DNA of 64,000 bases from Cylicocyclus nassatus. Lineage: Eukaryota > Nematoda > Chromadorea > Rhabditida > Strongylidae. This document shows, one piece after another, positions 9,756 to 21,700 of the stretch; the first letter of the stretch is position 1; each line of letters opens with the position of its first letter. Both the position numbers and the translations under genes were made by a program. The stretch is taken from assembly GCA_958299035.1 (NCBI GenBank), contig CATQJL010000316.1, positions 38,118,025-38,182,024 on the forward strand. Direction: 5' to 3'. The notes below the pieces were generated by a model, which searched no databases, was not told the origin of the DNA, and saw only the letters and a program-made list of their open reading frames with translations.

Positions 9756-12700
9756 TTATGGTTGATTATTATGGGCCAGCGGATGTGAACCATTTGGAAG
9801 ATGAGCAATCTGGAACACGCGACAAACCGTCAAGTGTCCTTGCATTTTCGCCACTTCGTATGCGGTTCTATCTGGAATTTATAGAAACATGGGAGAACAT
9901 TGTTACATTGCAATATTGCTCCTTTTCGCGAAATCTCCCCAGCTTTTCAATCCCAGGTGAGAAAATCTGCCTGAATCATATAGTCCCCATAATTGTTATC
10001 ACATTCCTGACCGATTCTTGCTATAATAAGAATTTTACTGGGCTATTTCTAGTAAAATAAAATAATAAAGCCGATGATTTCAAAAATTTGACTAATTTTT
10101 GGAGCACTTCCAAAGCAATATCCCTATAGTCCCACCGGCAATCTAGAAGAAGATCCACAGCCTCCCTCGCGTTCAATTTTACAAGCAAAACTTATATGCA
10201 TATACCTGAACCGTCCTTGATATTGACGTCACAATTGCAGCGAATAAGAGCTACAATAGCTTCGAAATTTCCATTCCTGGCAGCAAGATGAATCGGAGCA
10301 TCACCCTGCATCAAAATTTCCATTCAGAAGTTTATTCAGTAACTGCTTCAGCATCAAAAACGTTAGGATCAAGAGCAAAGCGCGAGCTACAAGAGCTTTG
10401 TTGAACCAAAATGTTCGAAAAAAGTTATTGCTCATAGCTTTCTCTGTAGCTAAAATATTCCTCAACAGTAAGTTTAAGGCTGGAACGTTGATTCAGCTCT
10501 ACAAAACAAGCAATCCTACACACGTGGTCGATCTCTTATTTTCAGCGAAACTCCGTTGTAGCAAGGAAAAAGTTAGAACCAACTTGTGTGTCGATGAGAT
10601 TCATGTTTGCACCGCAAGATGCGAAATAGTTGATATGATGTGGAGCATTGTAAAGAGCGGCGTAATGCACAACATTACGACCCTGAAAACATATCAGGCT
10701 TTTCCAGTAGCTGGGTAATAAAAGACTGGAAGCTTACCATAGCATCGGTAAGAGAGTACATGACTTCAGCTTCATCGTATAGCGGGAACATTTTGAGAAG
10801 ATTTCTCCTAAATTTGCTTAGCAGATATAATCGACTAAAAGATACTGCAAAATTGTGAAGGACTCAGAAATTAGGGGAAAACAAAGAAAGAGGAACAAAA
10901 TATTACTATCATGCAGATTCCTCAAAAGTCGCACTATCAAATTACTAGGAGAAAACAGTTATTTTTCCAATTCAGAGACTTTGCTTTGAATAAAGTTTTA
11001 GAGCAGAACGAAACGGAGAACACAGTTTTGATTGTGATTACACTACTATTCTATCCGTTACAGATTTAGATAGTATAGTCTTATACCTGAAATATCTGTT
11101 GGCTTCAACATCGTCAACGTTTCCGCTGAAAATGTCATCATAGCGTTTCTTGCGCACTTTATCTATAGCTTTCACAAGTATAGAAATGCATTCGAGATCG
11201 GCATGAGCTGATTTTGCCGCATAAAGCAACGGTGACTGTCCTGCCGAGTTTCTTTGGAAAAGCTGAAAAAGAGAATTCAAGCAGAAAATAAGTTTGAAGC
11301 AGAATGCTTGGCTCTAGATCATACTCACATCCAACTGTCCAGAATCGACGAGTATGCTGAGCATTTTCGCATCATTGTTGGCTACGGCATGATGAAGCAA
11401 GCCCAGCCCGTTCTTATCAACATGAAAAAGTGTCTTTTATTATCAAGATGTAATAGAACTCACAGATGTTCTCCACATACCAGTTCCTCCCACTGTCAAA
11501 AGTATGCATGAAAACTAGGGAAAGTCGATACTTGATTTGAAAAATAATTTTTTGAAGCTGCCTCGCGCTTTCTTTCTTGTTACAGCCCCGCAAAACTTTG
11601 AGAAACATCCCAAAATATTCGGAGGGCATGGAAGCTAATGCTGTGGCATGCCCTTCATTCAAAAGAGATATTCAGAACGACAGAGCAAGGAGTTCGCAGA
11701 AAAATCAATTCTACAGGGGGAGAAAATTTTTTCAACACAAGAAGTTCCATGGGAAAATAGATAGTTTTAGCTCTTCTCTTAAGCTCGTGATAAGATGTGA
11801 ATGAGTCGTTCAATAAGTAAACGACTGTAAATTGGTTTTCGATTCTAAGAGACAATTCAAAAAATTGGCTTTCTTTGAATTTCATCACAAGCGGAATTGG
11901 AATGCTAATCCTAAGTAACCTTATTTACACACAGCACTAAAAATTGCTAGAATGAGGATTTAAACCCCAATATAAAATTCTTCATATGGCTCACTCTAAC
12001 TGGTAGTACTAACAATATCCTTCAAATTCAGTATAAATAAACATGCTCAAGACAAATTATAATGCATAGATCCAGATAAATTTATTCAGGGCTCGGCACA
12101 GGTGGCTTACAAGCAAGCTGGATATCGTTTTTGGGACGAAAAGCAAAGGGGGTTTCGTTTTTGTGAGCGAAGACATACGGAAAATTGACGACGGCGACCT
12201 TTTTTTTTAGTCGACGTTTCGTTTTTTTGGGGATTTTCGGGAATTTTTCAGGTTTTTAGAAGAAATTTAGTTCAGGGTCAAAGGGGACTTCGCAAAAATT
12301 CCCAAAAGTCAAGGGGGACTTCGTTTTTTCCATTTTCATCTAGCCACCTCGTGCCGAGCCCTGAATTTATTGAAGAGCTCTTCGTGTCTGCTACACGGTA
12401 AAAATGTACTCACAACATCAACGAACTTCTCCGCGCTTTGAATCATTTGTTGAACCAGCTGATGGTCTCCACGGCGTACAGCGTGCAAGAGTGGTGAATC
12501 CTCTGAACAATTCATTACAAGGCATGGTTTCGTAAGCTTATACGTCTATCTACACTGATCTGTTTACTACAAATTAATTTCAATAACTTGCCGATTTCAT
12601 ACTCATAAATTTGAGAGAAAAGGTCCATAATTTTTGAAAAAGCTCTTTAACTGAGAAAACAACCACAACCAGATAACTGAGTTGGTGTATGCGAGCCTCT

Positions 12701-15700
12701 ATGCATCAACGAAACGCACAATGCAGATTTTGTGACACTCACCGTCCACGACTGGCTCCATCACCATATCAGCATCCTGCAAAGTGCGCTAACAAAATGA
12801 ACATCAGTGTAAGAAGTGTAGAAGAACCTTTCTGAGTTCATTGTTGCCGTTTCCTGGGGAATTATTCTCTGGTGGTGTTGGTGGACAGTAAATACTTTCA
12901 CTCAGTAATTCACCTGTAACTGCATTTTATCTGATTCTAGAAAATTTCAAGAAACAAGATTGGTACCTGATTTTTGCCGCAAGATTTGACCTAAAAATGC
13001 AGCAAAATTAACTGCAAGAAATTAGCGCGACTGAATTTACCTGGAATTCTCCAAAACGGCGCAAACACTGTCCTTCTTCTTCTTTTTCGCACCCTTATAA
13101 TCACAACAATCACACCTGTGCAAGCGATGCAGCTGAGGACACCGGCAACAATGCAAATCACTATCAGTGTAGTTGGCGACGTCAGAGATGGGGCTAGTCC
13201 CACCTTGACCAGTAGGTAAGGCAAAACTATGCGAAAGCGCTAAAATTCCTTACCTCAGATCTCTTCTTCCTCCACGTGATATCTCGAATAGGAAGAGTTT
13301 GTGTGCTTGCTTGTCGCGTACGAGCCAGTTCCAGCGTCAGATAAGTAGTGGCAGGACGGAGATCGGTGAAACATTGGTGTTTGCTATGATTCCGACGAAG
13401 AAGCAGTCTACAGCCAAGGGTGTCGACAGCAAAGAATACCATAGTACCGTTCGCGCTGTCGTTCAGGGTACTGCAAGTGGGAAAGGTATGGTTCATGATG
13501 ACGAAAACGCCAACTCACTACTATTTGTGGAAGAAACCTCAACAAACTGTTAGGTTCAAAAAATCATTGGCTGGAAAACTCTTAAATTATTAGGTTGGCC
13601 CGAAAGTTCTTTCGCATCATTTTCAAAAATTCATAACTTCTGATTTTTCCAACCGATTTGACTGCTTTTCTTTTTAAATGAAAGAGTAAGTCAAGCCCTT
13701 TATAATGACGTCTTAGCTGTTTGCTAATAATCACCTGTTGCATAGATAGGAGTGGTAGAAGAAAATTGGTCAAAATTCGAATTTTTCGTGTAGGGTCGTA
13801 AAAAATCGGAATCTTGCAACAAAAATCGGAGCAGTCAGTATTGTAGTCTCTTTCACAAGCTCTTTCTAACAGTGCAAAGTTTGCGCCGATTGAGCGTCTC
13901 TATGAAAAGTTATGATTTACCCGAAAATGCCAAAATAAATCAAATTCGCCCTTTTGTAATGCTTGGTCGAAAATCGTAAGTTTCCATAGAGACGCTCAAT
14001 CGGGGCAAACTGTGCACTGTTAGAAAGAGCTGGCAAAAAACCTACAATACTGATTGCTCCGATTTTTGTTGCAAGTTTCCGATTTTTTATGGCCCTACAC
14101 AGAAAATTCGATTTTTGACAAATTTTGTTCTACCGCTCCTATCTACGAAGTGTATGCTCATGAGATAGCCTCTATGATACCGCCATGAAGAGAATGAATT
14201 GCTCTTTCAGATAAAAATGGAAACACGCATCGGCTGAAAGAACCGGGAGCTATGAATATTTGAAAATGGTGCGAAAGAACTTTCGGGCCAACCTAATATA
14301 ATAGATAACCAAACATTGAGCTTGAATTTCTCTCCGAATATTAAGCTTGAATTTCTCTCGATAAATCAATTTTGATGTTTTACAATCACATATCAACGGC
14401 TGCGACTTTTTATACGATGAAAGCACAAAGCATGACTAGATCTTAATTTCTAGCTTCTTGAGATAATCTTTTCCTAAATCCGCAGGTTTCTTTTTGGTAG
14501 GTAAATGGAAGTATGAAGTAGTTTGATAGCTGTACAAATATAAGTCTTACACACTCAAAAAATGAGCTTGTGCTTTGTAGTCTACGCTTTTTTTTAGGCT
14601 AAATGGTATAATTCTCTTGCATTTACGCTTTAGATTACTTAAGCGTTTCTAGATATTTGAATACAAGTGTTGCGTTTACGCTGCTAACTCTAGAATAGCC
14701 TCTCATATGTTAGCACCAGAGACTCAGTTTAGTAAGAAACATCTATCTATAGTCTCACCTTGCAATTAACTGTTCATCGATAACAGAGATCCGATTACCT
14801 TGACCACCGTCGACGCTCCACTCGTACACCATAAATCCTTCGTTATCTTCGGCTATGCTAACATGCGTGTAAAGACGCTAAACGGTACTTAATTCATGTA
14901 AAGTTGGCGCTAATTACAACGGTACTTACCTGCGCCAGCTCCGCTTGTAACTGCCTCAGATTCTTGACTGCCACATCTGGAGGCACTCCAACTGCAACAC
15001 CTATCATATTTTCATCGGTGCCAGCTGTACTCTTTGATTGCTGAAATTCGTGAAAACTCGTTGGTTGCGGGTCATTCCATAAAGACAAAGATGAAGTACA
15101 AACTTCGCAGTCACCACCATCGTAACCGCACTCTGCTCCAGCGCATTCTTCGTCACATTTGCCGTCTCCATATTTATAAGCACAATCAACAGGATTTCTG
15201 AATTAGCATAACAACTTTCCGATACCGCGGAATTTACAAACACCAACCGCCACTACCACCTTTATTTTCAAGTTTCAGGGTTGCCCGTGCCAGCGCCGTG
15301 CTGGAACGTCAATTGATCAATATTAGAAGCGACGTAAGCGCTAGCACGGCGCTAGCGCAGAGGTGTAACACGGACAACTCTGGGCGCAGCCTTAAAACCC
15401 ACTCTACCTGCATGCAATGCCATTGCGCTCAGCACAGTCAAAGCCGTCAAAAAGGCAAGACTCCCGATTGCAAATCTCATCACATCTACCATCATCGAAA
15501 AGTTTTGCACAAACTTCAGGACGCTCCGGGCAGCCTAAGAACAAGATAACAATTACGACAGCATACGATTTGAGCACTGAACTAACCGAACTCCTCGTAT
15601 TCATGACGGAGTGGAACACGATGTGAGCAGCGTGCACCCCCAAATCCTAAGATAGGTGTTTTGCAAAATCAAATGCTTACGACAAAGGCTCCCGCAAAAA

Positions 15701-18700
15701 CTCTTACCTAAGGGTAAGGGGGGAGAGGAACAGAACGAGGATGTAATTTCAGACAAAAATAACGTTGGGAAGCCATCTGATCTGAATCCTTTACTACTGT
15801 TTGCCAATTTGTTGATTTTTTATAAAAACTCAAAACAAGATAGGCTAAAAAAATATAAAACCATTAATTCTGCAGTTCAAAGCAAGTAGCTTCCATCGAA
15901 CTAATATAAACTATGTACTTTCATACTAATTATGAGTTATACTAAGAATTTTGTTTATACAGGGTGTCCCAAAAGAATGTGAACACTGTTTGATTGTTAA
16001 TAACTCCCTTGCTTTCACGTCTTTCGCCGAGCTTGAGGCCATTCTATAGAGCGAGGTTCAACTTAGATCAATGGTATGGAGCGAAACGTCGATCTTCATT
16101 ACTGTACGATTACGGTAGGAACTTCGACAAGGATTTTAGGCCATTGGAGGCCATATTCTCCTCGGAACAAAACCAAACAAGCCAAAACTTTTACACTATG
16201 GTAATGGAAGCCGCTGAGTTCGATTATGAAATTTCCACTCTACTGTTATGCTTCTTTCCAAGGTTATCCCAGCTAAACCGTGATAAGGAATTTCCAGCAT
16301 TTGTCAGAAATGTGATTACACCGTCAAAAAAGCTAAAAACACTCGTAAAAAGTTGTGCAGTAGAATCAGCGCGCGCAAAAACCCTAGTACACGATTTTTC
16401 AGATTTTTGAAAAAAATTTTGTCAAATGGCATGTTTCACAATGGATCCACATGCTGAAAGTTCATACCGTAAACCTACAGTAACGAAGAGCGATCGATGA
16501 TTCGCTCCATGCTACAAGTCTAAGCTGAACCTCGCTCTACAGAATGGTGCCTCAAGCTCGGCGAAAGACATGAAAGCAACGGAGTTATTAAGATCAAACA
16601 GTGTTCACATTTTTCGGGACACCCTGTATATCCTAAATCGTACGGTGTTTCGTGTCACATATCCAAAGGTTCCTCACTCCTTCAACACATCTGCATTTTT
16701 TGATCAGATATTACTCAGAAGTAACTTTGTTTGCTCATTCAAGCATCTGCATATCGGCCTATCATTCAGAACATATTACACTCTTACGAAAACAGTAAGT
16801 GAGATGAGATTATTTAGCCTACTAAACGGGAGGAAGTACAAACTGTGCAAATTCCAAAGGATTGGATGACTGGATAACGAAAATGTTTCCGACTTACCGT
16901 CTTGACACATACAGACATGGCGAGCTTCGCATTCTCCACCATTATGACAGTAGTTGTCACCCTACAAAAGAACCAATTCGGAAATTTTACATCAAAATCA
17001 ATGCGTAATAACCTTTTTCTTATAGAGTTCGCAGAGGTCCACCTCTATCTCACATTGCTCGCCAACATATCCAGTAGGACAAATGCATGAATATCCCCTG
17101 AGAGATCGAAATATGACTGAAGCGTGAGTGACTTGGACTCGCGGAGGAGAGAGGCTATTTGTGGATACAGAATCAAAGCCTATCGGCTTTATTTAGCTGA
17201 TTTTTGCAGGAAATGGAGGAACAAGGACAGAGTTGTAGGTATATGCTTAATTTTCTCCGACATCAAAAAATGAGGATGACCGATGACCTGGAGTAAGGAA
17301 ATGAAGCAAAGCTGAAGATGGAAACGGAGTTAAGCTGTGCTTTCCCAGACTAAAAGCTGTTTGAGTTGTTCTTCGCGTACAAGTAACAACTTAGGCAGGT
17401 ACCAACCTACCCGCTTAGCCGCTTGTCGCTTCACGATTGGTCAAATCAGTGAACAGACCAAGCATGGAGCGAATTTGACAGATAAGTCTTGCACATGTAC
17501 ACTGCCAGTTAAATCTTTGGCCTATCAATAACTGTATTCTAAACCTTCAGACTACATCACCGTTGTTATCGCTGCTACACTGTTACCAAAGTTACCAGAG
17601 TTACCACCATTACCGTTGTTCATTGTAACCATTCCTACTGTTGCTGCATGTTATGAAAACGATAATAGCCTTACATATGTTTAAACAGCATTTTGACTAC
17701 ATCAGCACTGACCGATATATTAGAGGGGAGGTGGTCTAGAAAACAAAGATTCAAGGGGACTTATTTTTCACAATAATACTCTTCTATTACCCGGCTAAAA
17801 CACTTCCACATCATCTAGGATTGCTCTTGACATTTCAAGACTTCATTGTATTATTCGGTCACCTTTAGCATATAGATGCTGAGTTTTTCCCATACAAAAA
17901 CTTCCAGAGAAAAAGTGCGATTCGTTCGCTGTGATAGTTTCGTTCAAACAAAGATTATTGGAAAAAGATACTCAGCAAATCTCAAAGAAGACCTTGACTA
18001 CCTTTCTGTTGCTCGTTGCTTTGTTAAAAATAAAATTGCACGTTTCTTTATTTTTCCTCTCATTGATAAGGCAGTCTCAAAACTTCATTGTACGATTTGG
18101 TGGGCTCAAAAGTGGCAATGCTTCAACTTATGAGCGTTTTGATTTCCTTGTGTCCCAGAAGCGTTAAAAAAATCTTTGTGCTTGCTTACAAAAGACACAA
18201 GCTTGCCCTAGAACACTGACAGAACTATCAATACTGATACATTGCCATAGTCGACAACAAAATGCCCTTTCTCAAAGAAACAATTCATCTGCTTCGTATT
18301 TTTTGAGGGTTTGAATCAACAAGGTCCTTTCAATCAAATAATTTGTTGCGCCTCCCTCAAGAAAATAGACGCTTCCAATGGGACAAGTGCATGTCCAGCC
18401 ATTTACTGCAAAGGATTGTGTCATAAAAAAACACTTTGTTGTTTGTTCAATGCGTCGTGATCATCTATCCGTTTCCTGCGACAATTTCCAAAATAGATCT
18501 TTATAATTATGAGGAACTTCACTAGCCAAGAAGCTGTGTAGATGGCATCACAGCACGTTGAACCTGATCGCAATGCAGCGTGATGGAGATAAAGCAGCTA
18601 TCCTTCCAGCAAAATGACTGGGAGAATTGTGATACGCAAAATTTCGCTACAAAACGATAATCTCGGAAAGCAATAATGTCTCACACTAACAACTTGGACA

Positions 18701-21700
18701 ACTTAGCAGAACTGATATGAAGAGCTTCGTTTAAGATGTTTTGAAAATATTCACGCAACCATGACTAGAGGTTAGAAAAAGAAAGACATGGCGGCGGCCA
18801 CGGACCAAAGGAGAATTTATTTTTTTACAAAGCTAGTTTGAATTCGAATTTCCAGAAGTCATAATTTTCAAATTAATTGAAAATACTAAGTCACTCGCAC
18901 AAATTTGTCGAGTAACTTTCAGACAGATTGTGATGCACTCTCCTTCTTTTTCAGCCGAAGCCAGAAAAACATACACAACTTTTCTGATATGTTGCTCCCA
19001 CATGTGCAAGCCAGTGGCGGTCCCAAGATTTCCGTTCGGAGGGGGCGGGGGGGGGGGGGAATTTCCGAATGAAGGTGCGTCGCGTTAGCCCCGCATTCCG
19101 AAATCGTTTGGGATGCGCCTCAAGATTTTTCACGGGCCCGTAATGTATGAATTTTTGAAAACTTCAGAAAATATTCTAATTGTTTACGAGTATGAACAAG
19201 TCACGTGGACATTGCCTATTCATGTAAGCAACTTTCAAGAATTTCGCCACCCATTTTCGGAGGGTGGAGAGCCCCCTCCCCCCACCTCTCCGTCACTGAT
19301 AAGCGTCTAGAGGTACAAATGCCCATGCAATGGTCACCGCGCAAAGTATCATAAATATTCTCGCTAATGTAGGCAACACCATCACATTTGATAATATTCT
19401 GAAAATCTTTTATTATTTTATCGCTACCCTTAAAGGCAGCGTCCAGGCAGATCTGGACTCATGGGGATTTTACGTGGAAAGTACTTTTGGGGCCTAATTG
19501 CCCAAGCGGCAGCGCAGGTAGTGCTCTAAAGGCTGAGATATTCCCCTCGAAACTGGACTCCACGATTGTATTCACATGGATTCATGGCGCGAAGCGTGGA
19601 TCTTGACGCGAAACTGCCATAAGCCGCTTGGACAGTGCCTTAGTTAGAGGCCCAAAAGTACTTTCCACGTAAAATCCCCATGTGTCCAGTGTTGCTTGGA
19701 CGCTGCCTTTAGAAACGCAAAAATTTGGAATTAAAGCTCACCTGTCTTTATCGTGTCTTGGCATATGATTCAAACATTCTGCATCAGCAGGGCATACTTT
19801 GAAAGCGCATTCGTCTTTATCAAGCTCACAATACTTTCCCTAAAGGAGCGTTTCTCAGCTAGAAAATTAGAAAAAATTTCTAGCTTAAAGTAGTCCAGAG
19901 AACGCAGTGCTACCCAAAAAGGTGGCGCCCTTTCTCTGCGCGCGATGAATCGCCTATATGGAAGCAGTTATAAGCTATACCTAGTACGTATATCGACAAC
20001 CTAAGAGAAACATGGACATGCACACAACCTCGAATCTGTGATCGCACTGACAAAATTTTTCTCCTTTTGCGTCAAGCTGACAGTTCCCGTTGACACATGG
20101 TCGCATAGGACATGGTGTTGCCTCCAGCTCGCACATGTCACCTGTACAAAATAAAATTCAGTGATTACTTATTTTTTTATTCAGTTAGCATTCAATGCAT
20201 TATCAATGTTTATCAATGGCTGTAGCTCAGTGGAAGTCCTTGAGATTTCTTATTCGATAGAAGCGCGACTGATTTTTCCTTTTCATAAACAATTGGCTAA
20301 AGCCACGCCTTGAAAAAAATGTTTGTATGCTTTCTAAGATTTTGCGCGCATAATTCCGATATTTCAAGGTCTGGCAGCAGCCATGCCTCCATAAAGAATT
20401 TTCATAGTGCTAATTTAGATCCTTGGAAAAACTTCGGGACTTACTTCAATTATTCAAAAGTAAAGTCACTTGCGCAGTTTTACAACCCATTTAGGCTATT
20501 TATTAAGGTGTCCCATAATTTTTTACCCTTTTTACCCTAAACATCAGCATTTCTCGAGAACTGGGGCACCTTCATAGTTTGCAAAGACAGGTCGTACTTC
20601 TGTATGTATGAGCTTTATGATCATGCGCGTGGGAGGAGCACAGGATGTCTATGGACGGAGTTTGCCATTTTACCCCATTCATTTTTTTCCTCATTTCTAG
20701 CCATGGAAAAAATACGGAAATAGTGCAGTTGAATGTGCGATGTGTCAAGCATACGCTAAGATAAATGGGGAATCTTTAAGACATTTGAGGGCGGAGATAC
20801 GATTTCCAAAGAAAAGTTCGTTTCCGACTGCTATCAGATTTTTTGCTCAAAACTTCCGTCTTCATAGCCATCTTGTAGAGCTTGCTTTGCCCTGTCCAAT
20901 GATCACTCAAGCCATATCAGTTGAAGAAAAATTACAAAGAGACGACGGTTGTAGTAAAAACTAGAAATCATGGGACACCCTCATACTTTCTTCGCAACCC
21001 GTTTTTGGGGAGAGGAGAGTAGACACGAAACTGTGCATAAATTTTTGAGATTACTTCACGACAGTTTGAAACTTCGACTCGATGTGTTTTCTTCTTGTTC
21101 CTTATGGCTTCAATATTCAATTTGTTTGAGAAACGCTGTCGCAGCAGATCTGGGTGGTACATAACAATCTCCAGTTTGGGTGAGTGTTCCCAATTAGGTG
21201 TTGTAATCTTAAAGGCATCGTAATTGCGAGGGGTTAAGAACTTGAAGTAAATTTTCTAGCCGTGGATTTTTTTGCGATGCCCCTTGGCCAATATCCCACT
21301 AGAAAAATTTCCAAATTGAAGTGACATTTGAAGAAGCGAGAAGTAATTGTTAGGTCTTCGGGTGCCAATCTCATATCTGACCCTCTGCTGCGGACCCTTG
21401 CTGGAAGAGTCATATTTACTTAGGCCTAAGGGATACCTCTCGCGATTCCGTCAAATCGCTACATTCAAGCGACTTGGATATTTGCCAGATTTCCTCAGAA
21501 TAACCGCGCGAGGATCTCAAATGTATAAGCGCGTAGTCTCTGTAAGTTGTCGCAAAACCTTCAAGTCTGGCCCAAGCAAAGCGCGCTTAAGACTAATTAC
21601 GAAGAGTCGTTGCAATACCAGATCGCGCAACGAATGGAATCGTGCGAGGTATGGTATCTCTTAGACTTTAGATAGTAGGTGGCCCGTTCTCACGTGTGCG

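Noticed and set aside
14881..15534. Third LNR module searched for between EGF4 and LNR1
   Set aside because: Exons 15587-15646 and 15408-15534 join in phase with no LNR between, and no CxxxxxDGxC pattern was seen in the intervening intron.
20219..20275. A-box-like TGTAGCTCAGTGGAAG
   Set aside because: No B box or cloverleaf follows.
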